DNA of 64,000 nt from contig JANTQA010000033.1 in NCBI GenBank assembly GCA_027625915.1, positions 992,001 to 1,056,000 on the forward strand, in the 5' to 3' direction. Positions 23,301 to 34,837 of the stretch are shown here, piece after piece (within the stretch, counting starts at the first letter, position 1; the number at the start of each line of letters is the position of its first letter). Source of the stretch: Anaeramoeba flamelloides (lineage: Eukaryota > Metamonada > Anaeramoebidae). Made by a program: the position numbers and the translations under genes. The notes beneath the pieces are model-generated. The model made no database searches. It was not told where the DNA came from and was given only the letters and a program-made list of their open reading frames with translations.

Positions 23301-26300
23301 CAAAAAAGTGAAAAAAAAGGAAAAATTTTTTATTTCTATAAAAACAATAACTAAATTTAATGAATGTCATTTATCGAGATTTCATTACTATACAAAGAAA
23401 TTTTTCACTTTGATTTCAAATCTAAGTAATTGGCAAAAAAAATTCTAAATCTCTATTAAATTTACCTAAAAAAAATTTAATAGAGACTAGTCCCTTAACT
23501 TAATTGTAAATAAAAATAATAGGTTAATTTTTGGAGTTTTATATTGGAAAAATATGAAATTTTTATTTCAAAAAATAGAAAATATTAATAAATTGTTTAG
23601 ATGGGGTTAATTCATCCATTTCAAAAGCCAAAACAATTTTACCAAAAAAATTTTTAAGGATCTCAACAAGATTTCTATTTGTTTTTAAAAAATACTAGTC
23701 ACTTAATAAAAATCATAAATTTTAATTAATTAATTTCAATATTTCATAACAAAATTGATTAAAATTTTGAATTAACCATTATTGGTCAAATAAAAATCAT
23801 TTATTTCTCAATACCCTATTATTTATTTTCAAAGAAAAAATTTTTTTCAATTTTTTTTGTAATAAAAAAATTTTTATTATTTTCAAACTCTAAATTTTTT
23901 TTCTTTATAAGCCAAAAATATTTGAATGTGATATTTGTGATAAAAAAAAATTGATTTCTCATTTTTTTAAATTTACTTAATTTTTTACAGAATAGTTAAT
24001 TTATAAATTTATATTTCAAACAATATTATTTAAAAGCAAATAGAAAGAATATTGAGAAAAAAAAAAAAAAAAATTTACAGCAAAAACAGCATTAATGTAA
24101 ATTTTTGGATCTGTCGAATCCAAAAGGTGTATAATTTTTTCGATTATATGCAAATATCTAACTTTTTCCTTTGCTTCTTGCGAAGGGAAGCAACAATTTC
24201 CAACCACAACTATTGCATCAGACACAATTGATAAAAGTATTGGGCTTGATGTGATTGGTAGACTGAGCAAGGGGATAAGTCTGTTTAAAATGTCTAATTC
24301 AACCATGATGGCAACTGATTCGGATTTCGAAGAAGAAACAGTAATTGAAAGCAATTTTAAGGTTTTGATTAATTCTGATAAAATAGCTGTATTTTTGGTA
24401 TTGAGTAAATCAATTAATATTTTTAACTTGTTTGGATCACTGATTTCATTTTTATTCATATTCAATTCGGCACATTTGGCAAGGAATTTTACGCCAACAT
24501 ATCTGACTTTCAAATCATTAAAATTTACATATTGTTTAAAAATTGTATCTATTAAATCTTTACTTTCAAATATTGTATGGGCACAAGTTGGATTTGCAAT
24601 TAAATGAGATAACAAAATTAAGGCATCACATCTAGCTGGTAATCTTTCCTGAGAATTTTTTTTTTCATAAATTAAATCCAAAATTCTTGGCAAAATACCT
24701 ATTCGTAATATAGCGACTGCTGATTCTGTGGAAGTGGAACAAATGTCTGAAAGTACAGAGCAAATTAATGAAACACACCTTGGATTGGAATCATGATACC
24801 TGATTAATAAATTACATAATAATGGAATACATGATTTTTCAATTAGTTCATTGATTATTTTGGGACTATATTCACTTGCCCATGTTAAGCATTCCAAGAT
24901 TCCTGCGTGATTGACTGATTCCTCAGACTTTAATTCCTTAATTAAAATATCTAATCCATTTATTTTATCCAGCTCAATAATAGCTAGCATTTTACTTTTC
25001 CGAATCATAGAATAGATGATTTTTAAACTGTCTGGATTGTTGTAATGTAATTTATCAAGAATTACTTCGAGTATTCCTAAACGAACAAAATGCTGACAAT
25101 ATTTTTCTATTTTAGATTATTGTTTTTTTTTTTTTTTTTTTTTTTAATATTATGGAAATTTTTTATTTATTTATTTTTGTTTGTTTGAAAATTATGTTTT
25201 GAGATTTGGTTTATTTAATTCGGACAAATAATAAAGTTTTAAAAAGATTTATCGTCGTTTTAAAAAATTTTGGACTTTTTTAAAAACTTTTATCAAGTTT
25301 TCTATTTTAAAAAAGTAAAAACTTTTTTTTTTCAAAATTAAAACCTTTTGAAAGTTTTCTCTTTAAATAAAGTGAGGGAATAAACCTTTAAATGTGGTGT
25401 AGATGTTGGATTGAAGATTGGTGGGAATAAAAGCACTTTTTTTTAATAAAGTTTTCACTTTATTAAGCAAGTAAGTACATTTTTCAAATTTTGAGTACCA
25501 CCATTTATGTGAAACTGAATTATTCAAATCATTTCTTAAACCAAATACATTGATATTTTAATAAATACGAGAGTGGAATACATCCTAGTATAATAAATTT
25601 TCATACCAATTAAAAAATGGAATTCAAAAAAATGAAAAAGATTGATCAAGAAATAATAGAATAAAAATCATTTATTACTTGATCTTATCTGTAATATTTG
25701 ATACAATTACTTGTTCTTTATTTGGTTTTATTTTTAATTCTTCATGGAAATATTTTTGTTTTTGTAAAATTTTTGAGAAAAACAAATTACTTTTTATTTC
25801 TAAAGAATTTCCAAAATGATTTCCAAACCCCATTTTCATTTAATTCATCTAATTCTAGTTTTATTTAAGAAAATATGGATATTATTTAAATTCTTTTCCC
25901 AGAAATAAAGATTTATTGGATGTATTGGTTTGATTTTATAATTATTTATTTCCCATTAAAATGAGAACTAAAATTTAATTCTGAATCTGATTGAAATTTT
26001 TTCTAAAATTTTCTTTTATTTTGGGTTGACTCTTTTGTGACTGTTTTTTGATTCCGAGAATTAACTCCCCTTTATTTTAATTTTTGATATAGTATTCTTT
26101 ATTTTGGGTTTTGTTGATAAAAATATTTGAATAAAGAATTTTGAAAGCAAATTGTTAAAAAATGTTTTGTAAAATAATAATAAATAGTAATGGTGCAAGA
26201 AATTCAAGGTTATAAATTGTTTGGGTTCATACAAATTAAGAAGATAAAGAAAACAAATCTTCTAAAATTGGCTTTGATCGATTTTTTTTTTTTTGTTTCA

Positions 26301-28260
26301 TTCTTGCTTTCAACAAATTTATTTGGAAAGGTGATCTTTTGTGTTTGGTCTTCTAAAAGAAAATATTTGTTTCAAATATGCACCTTTGACGGTATATTTT
26401 TTTGGTTTACTCTTTGGATTAATTTCACTCATTCTTATAAACAAATTTCTAGATCCAAAACCTAATTTAATAAAACCAAAAATTTAATCAGAAAATTGAA
26501 AAATGAAAGATTCAACTCTGAATTACTTTGGGTTCGTTTTCTTTCTACAAATAGAGCAGCGAATGCTGTTTTGGTTTCAAAGTTTCAATATCTGGTAGAA
26601 CTCAAAAAATATTTTTCAGTAATGTTCACACATTTAAAATTTTTCAAAATGGTAAAATGCACTTCCTTCCTTAAAAGAGAAAACTTTCAAAAAGTTTTAA
26701 TTCTGACAAAATCATAAAAAAAAAAGTTTTCACTTTTTTAAAATGACTATATTTATTTTATTATTATTATTTTTTAATTTCTTATTTTTCCTTAGATTAC
26801 ATTTAATAGTTATTGGAAGTAAAATTCGAAATGTGAAGAAAATTTCACCAAAGTGTAAGTAGTAATAATTATTTTAACAAAGTATCAAATCAAAAACTTT
26901 TCATAAAGCAAATTTGAAACTTCAATAGAACCGTTTTATAGAAATTGTTAACAAAATATTAATTCCCTAATTATTTTAAAATGGCTTTAAAATATAAATA
27001 TGCGCACAATCTGCCTTTATTAAACTTTTAAGAATTATTCTTTCGTTTATTTTAAGAGTGTGGAATTCTCAAACTTTAGGGATATAATTTGGATGAAATT
27101 TGGGGTTTCTGAATCAAAAATGAAAAATCAGTAAAGTTAAATACAGCAAGTATTACTTTTAAGACACAAATTTTGACCCAAAATTTTCGGTACAAAAAAA
27201 ATTCCCTTATTTAAGCACAAAAATTGAGGATTCTAGGAAAGTAAACTGTGAAAAAATATTATGAAAAATGTCCCCAATTTTAGAATTTTTTTGTTTCTTA
27301 AATTTCATTCCAAGTTTGTGTCTTCAAAGTGTTGCTGACTTTCAAAATAAATCTGAATCTTTCAAAAACTATTTTACAAAAAGAATAATACTACACAAAC
27401 ACCCTTTTCACTTAAATTTGAAACCTAAAATAAATAAAGAGTGCACATTCACAAATGTAAAAAGTGGTGTATTAATTTTTAAAGTTGATGGATTTTTGTT
27501 AAGTGTTTTGGTGTTAGCGGAAGAAATACATTAGGGGAAAAATAGAGAATTTTTGAATTTTTTTTTAGTGAACCACCACCTCACCTGAACAAATTTCTCT
27601 AAAAGCTGTTATTCATACCATTTTGAAAACAACTTTTTTTGTTCATTGTGGAAATTTTTTTTTATTTTTACTTTTTATTTGGGAAAGGAAAGCACTTTCA
27701 CAAACCTACCAAAGTCAATTTTGTTATTTTGCTTGGGGATTTTTGGAAAATAAAAAGAATGATTTTTGGAATTGTTTCTTCAAAAAAAAGATAAACAAAA
27801 GAAAAGTAATGCTTTTTTTCTTTTTTCTTTTTTTTTGTTTTACTTTTTTTTGTTTTCCAAATACTCTAAATTGAAAGAAAAAAGAGTTTTACTTGAAAAA
27901 AAAGAAAAAGTTTAATTTACCGTTTTGTGAGATGACTTGAAGAATTGAAATTGCACTTTTTACTTGTTCGGTATCTCTGGTTGACTCAGTAATAATCTTG
28001 CCTAAGATCTCAAAAAATTTGTTTGTGAATAAATGATTCAGATCCTTTGGGTTTTTCACTTTCAAAAGATAGTTGTTCAGTTTTTTGATATCTGATTCAA
28101 ATTCCTTGGTTGAAGTCTTTTCTGCCAATGATATAGATTTGGAGATCTTTCTAATTTTTCCCTTGCTATTTATCGCTTCATCAATAATTTGCCAACTCAT
28201 AGCACCAACTGATCCAGCCATTATGGAACCTAAAATAATTGTTTTTGGAGACAAATTCAT
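20357..28260 (-). CDS. Armadillo-repeat protein with N-terminal membrane anchor
   Basis: Exons 28260-27921, 25106-24079 and 20713-20357 join in frame to 574 residues. The phases agree: exon 1 ends 1 nt into a codon, exon 2 starts with the other 2, and the second junction is phase 0. Residues ~5-22 (PKTIILGSIMAGSVGAMSW) form a short hydrophobic anchor. The rest is helical armadillo/HEAT-like repeats, e.g. GILECLTWASEYS, GILPRILDLI, and the junction-spanning AVFAIANIVMDTENQKIVVA, a good armadillo unit that confirms the splice. Introns begin GTAAAT in both cases and end ATAG. The start is the ATG at 28260; codons further upstream lack an ATG. Such proteins are protein-binding scaffolds on membranes. 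No specific orthologue is recognised. Confidence 0.85.
21618..21645 (-). mobile_element. Left remnant of family A copy A4
   Basis: The sequence 'AAATATGTTTCTCCC' and what follows match A2 around 13198 ('AAATATGTTTTCACC'). The match is interrupted at TTAA (21646-21649) by element N and resumes at 23495. Only this short part of the left side is recognisable. Confidence 0.5.
21650..23494. mobile_element. TTAA element N (1845 bp)
   Basis: Flanked by TTAA at 21646-21649 and 23495-23498. The terminal inverted repeats are GGGACTAGTCTCTATTAA at the left and the same read inward from the right. Its two subterminal regions match element M (62824-62993), so M is an internally deleted relative. The interior holds a GC-richer block at 22600-22770 with a 31-bp tandem duplication. 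No transposase-like ORF was recognised. The flanking sequence belongs to a family A copy, showing insertion at a pre-existing TTAA. Confidence 0.75.
22619..22680 (+). repeat. 31-bp imperfect tandem duplication in element N
   Basis: Two units starting CCCAGTACAAGATAC and CCCAGTCAAAGTAAC, each containing CGACTCGACAG at the same offset (31 bp). The surrounding 22600-22770 is distinctly less AT-rich than the rest of the intron. Its origin is unknown. Confidence 0.6.
23499..23702 (-). mobile_element. Right remnant of family A copy A4
   Basis: Matches 13215-13435 of A2 and the reverse complement of the left part of A1. It ends in CTAGTCAC followed by TTAA at 23703-23706. It is separated from its left remnant by element N. 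Confidence 0.65.
25107..27920 (-). other. ARM gene intron 1 (2814 bp)
   Basis: Donor AACG|GTAAAT and acceptor AAAATAG. It contains MITE L5 (27144-27337). Frames starting at 26190 and 26496 look weakly coding-like but have no recognised family. Confidence 0.8.
27144..27337. mobile_element. MITE family L, copy L5 (194 bp, old)
   Basis: Diverged member of the palindromic L family. The left end is CAGCAAGTATTAC preceded by TA, followed by ACTTTTAAGACACAAA. The right arm reads GTTTCTTAAATTTCATTCC and GTTTGTGTCTTCAAAGTG. The right TA duplication has decayed. Confidence 0.6.
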
Positions 28261-28629
28261 TGAGAGAATTAATTTAGACGTTTTTTTACAAGTAAGAAAA
28301 GAGTACAAAAAATGGTTTTTGTGATATTATGGTATAATACTAAATTTCAGACCAAATTAAACTTTGATAGATAGTGTTTCTTCGAAAGTCAAATTAGTGT
28401 TTTAAAAGAGTTGTGTGGGAGTAAATAAGAAGAAAAATACTTTTTTTCAAATTAATGGCAATAATTTTTTCAGAGACTAGATTCGATCTTTTAAGAGTTT
28501 TTTGTGATTATTATCAATTTTACGAACAAATTAATTAAACAAACTCTCGTACAAGTCGCTGTATGAAATTTCAATTTAGAATGGGTATTTTGAGTGGGTC
28601 ACTTTTGATTTAATTAAAGAGTAACTATA

Positions 28630-29114
28630 AAGCAGTGAAAAAAATACCTACATGAAAAAAAATCCCGTAAAAGATTTTTAATTGTGAATATTAGTAAAAT
28701 TATTGTGTAATTTCATTTATTTACAATCAAATTCCTTTTTTTAAGAATCGAACTTTTTCAATTATAACTCACCCACTTATTAGAAAATGATTAATGAAAT
28801 CACTCTTGTTCAAAATACTATTCAATCAATCCAAAAACAAGAAGAAAAATTATCATTTTCCAAACTCTAGTAAACCTCAATAAAACTGGATTGTTTTTCA
28901 AAAGTTGATCAACATAGGCTATTAAACAATTACTCGAGTATTCTAGAGACACCTTACATTTATGAACTATAGGTAGGTTTATAACCTAATCTCATAATAA
29001 AATTGGTTCTTTATTATAAGGATTTGATTGAAATTAGACAAAAATTTTACTAATACTCACAATTAAAAATCTTTTCCGGGATTTTTTTCATGTCCGGTAT
29101 TTTTTTCCCTACTA
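28630..29114. mobile_element. MITE family E, copy E2 (485 bp), TA-flanked
   Basis: Left arm AAGCAGTGAAAAAAATACC...AAATCCCG...AAGATTTTTAATTGTGA; right arm is its inverted counterpart, ending CCCTACTA. It is flanked by TA at 28628-28629 and 29115-29116. It shares both arms with E1, but the interior differs. It is non-coding and lies upstream of the ARM gene start. Confidence 0.65.
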
Positions 29115-29602
29115 TACCTTAGTTTCCAATAGATTTCAAAGTAGTAATAAAACTGAAATACGAATAATTTTTCTTACAGAGTTATTCTTTAATCAAGTCT
29201 AATGAAACTAATTCTTCCGAACCGCTTTTAATTGAAGTTTTTTATGGCACCTCATATCTGAGATGGTGTAAATATTTTATTCAAAAAACCAACAATGAGC
29301 AAAAACTTACTCTAGAAATATGAAAATCATGTTTCCACTTTAAAATTCAGATAAATAATTTGACAAAATACCATATTTATGATCTTTGCTATTTCTTTAT
29401 TGAATTATCTGTAATTTCATTATATGAATTTTTTAATCATTAAAAAATAACACTTTTTATTTTTATTTTTTTATTACAAGGCAAAAAAATAACAATCAAG
29501 CCTTTTCCCAAGTCTCCTATTTTTAACAGTATTGTGGCTGTATCGGGAAAAAACTGAAAATTAACACAAGAATATACCTTTTGAAAATAAAAAGTTTTTT
29601 AA

Positions 29603-29880
29603 GGGACTGGTAAACTAAAAAAAAACTTGAAAGTAAATATTGCATCAAATGCAAAAAAAAAAAAAAATTACTGAAACTTGGAATTGAAAAAATAAGTAGA
29701 AATCAGATTATTATAAGACAAAACTATGATGAAAATAATTTTAAGAATTGAATTCGTGTTTTGAAAATATTGATCAGATATACCCCAATTTTAAAAAAGT
29801 TTCAAATTCTAACTTATTTTCTAATTATATCATAAACAAATATTTCCTTCAATGTGGAAAGAAATCAAATTTTCTATAAA
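29603..29880 (+). mobile_element. TTAA element J, copy J1 (left part)
   Basis: TTAA at 29599-29602 followed by GGGACTGGTAAACTAAAAA. It matches J2 at 61001 over the terminus and more loosely further in. The right end was not located; the following ~280 bp match foldback element C. Confidence 0.45.
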
Positions 29881-29884
29881 GAAA

Positions 29885-30160
29885 GTTACAAATTCCACTT
29901 TAAAGATAAACCAACTACTATTTGTTGCAAAATAAATAGAAAAAAATTTTCTTTTAGTTATCAAAAAAAAAGAGTTTTACAATCATCTAACATTTCAAAT
30001 TTTTAATATTTCTTAAAAGCAGTTTAAATTATTAATTTTCCCTTTTAGAATTCGGATCTTTGAAGATTTATTTTAATTCTTTGGATTGTATGATTTTTTT
30101 TGGAAGGCAGAATTAAAAGGCTGATCTTTTTATTTTACAATTAACAGCACTTTTAAAATA
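29885..30160 (+). repeat. Half copy of foldback element C
   Basis: Matches the right arm of C (2185-2463): AACAAATAGTA... core, TTAAATTATTAATTT, CTTTTAGAATT and 'CTGATCTTTTTATTTTACAAT'. Only the right half is clearly conserved. Confidence 0.5.
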
Positions 30161-30594
30161 ACAAATTTAAATAATCTACTTAATTTTAAGAAAAATTGAA
30201 TAAATATTTTTTATTTTTTTTTTTAAAAAAATTAATACTGTATTCACTTCAAAGTAGATTTAAAAGTTTTATTTTCTTTTCATTTATCAAAAAATATCTG
30301 GAAAAAACATAAAAACAATTAACTAAAATATTTTCTTTAATATTTTTTTAAATTTTGACAGTTAAACGTAAAAGTAAAAAAGTATTTTTCATTTGGTTAT
30401 TTAAGAAAATAATCAATAACACATTATTTATTATTCGGGATGTTAGTAATAATATAATATAAGTTTTATCAATTGGGTTTAATATTATTTTGCCAGATTT
30501 AAAATAAATTTTATTTCACTCAAAGCTTCCTCGAATTTTTTTTCAAATATCAATTATTTTTTATAATTAACCTTCGAAGACTAAATCAAAAATA

Positions 30595-31002
30595 CAGTTG
30601 TTCCAAGGTTACCTTAAATGTTTTTTAAATATCAAATTTTGATGTTGATATAGATTTTTAAAAAGTTGAATATAAGAATAATAAAACTCATTTTGAAAAA
30701 AAAATTCTAAATGAGTTGAGATCGAAAATGAACTTCTGATGTAATCGAAAAAAAAAATTCATTTTTTTCAGAGCAAATTTTATGTAGTTTCTCAATGAAT
30801 TTTTTATGTTTAAAGTCATTTTTGGGTTCAGAAATATTATTTTTTGAAAATCGGAAAAAATTCTTAAATATTGGCTCAATATTAATTTATTTTTTTTTTT
30901 TTCAATATGAGTTTTATTATTCTTATATTCAACGTTTTAAAAATCTATATAAACATCAAAATTTGATATTGAAATAAATTACAAGTTTATTTAGATTGAC
31001 TG
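30595..31002. mobile_element. Foldback MITE K (408 bp), TA-flanked
   Basis: Starts CAGTTGTTCC after TA (30593-30594) and ends GATTGACTG before TA (31003-31004). The arms are inverted around 30630-30700 and 30905-30975 (AATATAAGAATAATAAAACT and complement). D1 has a single TA at the matching site, so TA was duplicated on insertion. CAGT-type ends plus a TA target fit Tc1/mariner. Confidence 0.65.
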
Positions 31003-31175
31003 TAAGTAGAATAATAAACATCAAAGGGTAATTGATATTCTATGTAAAGTAACACTAATAAATCAATATATTTTCTTAAAAATTGAAAAAACTCAAATTC
31101 TTTGTAATCACATTGAGAAAAACAAATGTGTTTATTTTGATCTTCAATTGGAAGATTCAAATAAAAATTCCAATA

Positions 31176-31371
31176 CAGTCAGTTTCACTTTTAAGGCACA
31201 AACTTTCAACGAAATTTAAGGCACAGAAAAATCTCAAATTAAGGCACAAAATTTGGATTTATTTTTTACAATTTATTTTGACCAAAATTTGAATTTTGTG
31301 CTTTAATTTGAGATTTTTTTTTTTGCCTTAAATTTCGTTGAAAGTTTGTGCCTTAAAAGTGAAACTGGCTG
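31176..31371. mobile_element. MITE family L, copy L1 (196 bp, youngest)
   Basis: Near-perfect palindrome with ends CAGTCAGTTTCACTTTTAAG and the inverted CAGCCAGTTTCAC..., flanked by TA at 31174-31175 and 31372-31373. The arms contain GGCACAAACTTTCAACGAAA and AAATCTCAAATTAA. It inserted into repeat D2. The empty site in D1 has one TA (18688-18689). Confidence 0.8.
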
Positions 31372-31621
31372 TATAAATCAATTTCATTTTTCTACAATAT
31401 TTTGTAAAACTTTCAATAACAATTGAATAACAGATTTTTAACTTTATACTATCGATCTTGTAATAAAAAAAAAAATTTACAAATGATAAATACCTTTTGA
31501 AAAAAATATGAAAAAAAAAAAAAGCAAAAATCGATTTCAATTTTGAAAATTTCAAAAATTCAATTTTTTGTTCTAATATCGATTTAAAATCTTTAAAAAT
31601 AAGTAATTCACTTGAAAACCT

Positions 31622-34068
31622 TGAGTATCTTCTACTGAGAAATATTTATCTAGAGAACACTTTTTAGCCCCCTTCAAGTCATGTGTGATCAGTTTTATGA
31701 AGAAATAGAACATACTATGAGTCTAATCCAGCATTATTCTCAATTTAACTTTTCAATTGTTAGATCAAATCCTTGTTTCAAATTTTTGTCAATTTTTTTT
31801 TGAATATTTTTTTTCTTTTTGCTTTTTTTTTTTTTTTTCTATTCTGTTATATTTGTTTAAAAAAGTCAAATTTGAAAAAAAAAGTTCTGAAACTTCAAAT
31901 TAATTGTAAGAAAATTGAGGGTATAAATTACCTTTAAAGTAAACACCATATATTAAAAAAATTAATTGTCAATATTTTTTTTTCCCCAGAAATTGTGAAA
32001 TTAACCCACAAGAAGTCCCAATGAAATGAACTCAAAAAAGTTTTAATATTAATTTTTTTCAAAAATTCAGAGTTTGTTAAAGTTTTTCTTTTATGAATAT
32101 CAACTCTAATCTGAAGTTTATTATTTCTCTTATTTCTAAACAACCATGTATTAATTTATTTTTTTTAAAAAAATAGTGAATTTTCTTTTTATACTAGACA
32201 ACCTTATGGGAAATGGGGTTTAGATTTTTCTAAAATTAGTTTGTAATAATTTTCAATATTTAATTATTTTTGATTATAAAAACAGCAATGTATTTAATTA
32301 TTTTTTTTTATTGGATCAAAAATAGTTTTTATCAGGGAAAATTCCGCTTTTTACATGAAATACGTAATTATCTTGGGTGGTTATTATAAACTTTATCACT
32401 TTTTGAGTATTGTAAATGTTGATTTTTTTCTTTATTAATAATAAGAAATGTCAAATAAAGCAGAACAAAAAAAAAGAAAGAATTATTCTTATGATTAAAA
32501 AAGTAAAAATAAAAAAATTTTATATGTTAATAAAACTTCAAAAAAAAAAAGAAAGAAATGGCAAAAATTAAGAAAAGGTAAAAACAAATAAATAAAAATT
32601 ATTAAGTAAAGAGTGGTATTTTATAAAGAATTAGTAAAAAAATATAATAAAATAGAAAAAAAGATAATTCTAATGTTTTAATTCAGAACACAATAAATCG
32701 CAACCACAATATTTTTATTCTTGTGATTTACTCTGATAAGCGGCAAGTAAAATTAATTGGGGTGGTGATCTTAGGGTATATAATATCTCTCATTTCTGAT
32801 TGATTTCTTTCTTTTTTCTTTTTTTTTTTTTGTTTATATTTTCAAGCTATTCAAAAAAAATTATATTCCCATTAATTGACTATTAATTATTAGACAGTTT
32901 TTTTTTTCTTTTATAACACCTATTCTTAAGATAAAGTATTTAGCAACAGAAAAAGCCATGATAAAACTTAAAAGAATTTTTTTTTTTATATTGTAAATTA
33001 TTTGAGTTTCAAAACGTTGCAAGTCACAAGTTACTGTTTGTCTATAGGTTTTGCCGATAAATAAAGAATGGATTTTACTAAATTCAGTTATTTGAAAATG
33101 GTTTATGATAAAATTTATTATGATAAATCAGAAATCGGTTTTTTTTTTCTCATTTTTAAAGTCTATTTCAAAATTTGACCCATTAAAAGATAAAGTAAAA
33201 TATTAATTTGTTGTAAAGGGTTGTTAATATAAGAAAATAATAAGGTTTTGAGGTTTGTTGAAATTTTAGAACAAATCAAAATAAAAATTATTTCTTTTAG
33301 TTTTTGTTTTTTATTATTTGTCTTCTTTTCAATTTGTGAATTTATTGTTTTAAAAAATAATTTTTTAAATTTTATTTTCTTTATTGTTTGACAATTTTTT
33401 TCTCATTTTTTTTTTTTCCAGAAACAAAATAAAAAAATTATAAAAATATAGTTTCAGAAAATAAATTTAATATTACTCTCTTTAAAACGAATTTTTTTTT
33501 TAATTTAATTTCATTCTTACAAAATAATTTTCTCAAAAATATCCCTGTTTGTTTTTTAATCCAGACCTCTGAAAAGTTTCTCAAAAAAAAAACAAATATT
33601 ATATTCATTGAAAAAAATAATATGTTCAGAAATAAAGTAGAAAATTTGTTGAATTTTGAGAATTAGAAACACGAAAAATTTAAAAAACTTTTAAAAAAGG
33701 AATTACCCGAGAAAAAATTGTTTCCATCAGGGTTTGTATTTAAAAAATCATGTTTTCTCTTGACTTTTTTTTTTTTGACATTCGGCAAAAATTCGATTTT
33801 ACATAAAATTATATTAATGAAATTATTTTTTTTTAAAAATTGGAATAATCGAATAAAATTTTCTTATCTCTCTCATCTAAATTTGAGTATTCTTTTAAAT
33901 TCTGAATCAACAATTCAATCCAAAAATATTTCTTATTCTTTTCAAAAAGACTGAATAATTTATATGTCCCAACAAATTATCTTAATTTGATAAAATCTTG
34001 ATTATTACTTGTGTGTCGAGAATAAATGAGTAAAAATTTCCATTAATTTTACTTTTTTTTTTAGTTTT
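31622..34068. other. Intergenic region, nothing recognised
   Basis: Extremely AT-rich with long A/T runs. No convincing exon or repeat was recognised. Confidence 0.4.
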
Positions 34069-34478
34069 TCAAATAGAGGTCTCTGGGAAATAGATTGGAT
34101 TTTGAGATCTCATTTCATAAAAGGAAAATGAAAAGGATGTAAAAATTTGTTCCAATTTATTTTTAAATACTAGTCTATTAAATTCAAAATTCTGATTTTC
34201 GTTTTTACTAGAGTTCTTTTTAATATTCTTCAAATCCCTTAATTTTTTGAAAACACTTTCAGAAAATGTATCTATCAGATTTGCATTGAACACAATTTCT
34301 CTCAAATTTGCCTAAAAAAACAAAAAAAAAACAAGTTATCAAAGTCTCTATTCTCCAAAAGAAATGTTTGGGGAAAATTGAAAACAATATTGATCTTGAA
34401 TAATGTAAGATCTATTAGTTTTTCTGGAATTTGCAATAATAATGGGAAAACATTTTCACTTCCTTTTCCGAATTGTTG
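34069..34478 (-). pseudogene. Leucine-rich-repeat gene fragment (two exons)
   Basis: Exons 34478-34333 and 34300-34069 join in phase 2 across a 32-bp gap (GTTTTT...TTTGAG). The product reads QQFGKGSENVFPLLLQIPEK..., then the junction FDN-L-EIVFNANLIDTFSES. The pattern LxxLxLFxINIVFNFP / LEIVFNANLIDTF / VFKKLRDLKNI is typical of leucine-rich repeats. The frame has no start ATG, and the DNA upstream up to the flavoprotein gene has no exon. The 32-bp gap is very short for an intron, and another acceptor at 34312 would not keep the frame. It is either the 3' end of a gene with distant 5' exons or a truncated copy. Confidence 0.45.
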
Positions 34479-34837
34479 CTTTACATATCAGGTATTTCAA
34501 TAAAGTAAGTCGTAATTTGTGACTCTATTTGATGAAAAAAAAAAAATGGAAAATAAACAACAAAGCGAAAATTTTTTCTCCTTTATTATTGAAACAAAAA
34601 CAATTAAAAAATCAGGATCAAAATAAATAAAACAAAATAAAACCACAAAATTTAAAAGAAATTTCAATTTAAGAAAAAAATTAATTTAGCCTTTTGAAGG
34701 AATAAGAACACAAAATAAGTTCAATAATTTTGAAATATTAGTCAAATATTAATGTTTAATACAGGGAACAAAAAAGGAAAGAGAGAAAAATTTGTTATAA
34801 AATTATTCATTTTTTTCAAAAGCCAATTCACTTTATT

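Larger units (their letters stand above)
20714..24078 (-). other. ARM gene intron 2 (3365 bp)
   Basis: Donor GCT|GTAAAT and acceptor AATAATAG. It contains element N nested in a fragment of family A. The remainder is AT-rich without genes. Confidence 0.8.
30528..31620 (+). repeat. Dispersed repeat D, copy D2, carrying two nested MITEs
   Basis: Same repeat as D1 (18465-18935), interrupted by K (30595-31002) and L1 (31176-31371). Removing both restores a close alignment with D1. Confidence 0.65.

Noticed and set aside
24251-24607. 118-codon plus-strand frame
   Set aside because: It is the antisense of armadillo exon 2, whose splice phases and repeat pattern are convincing.
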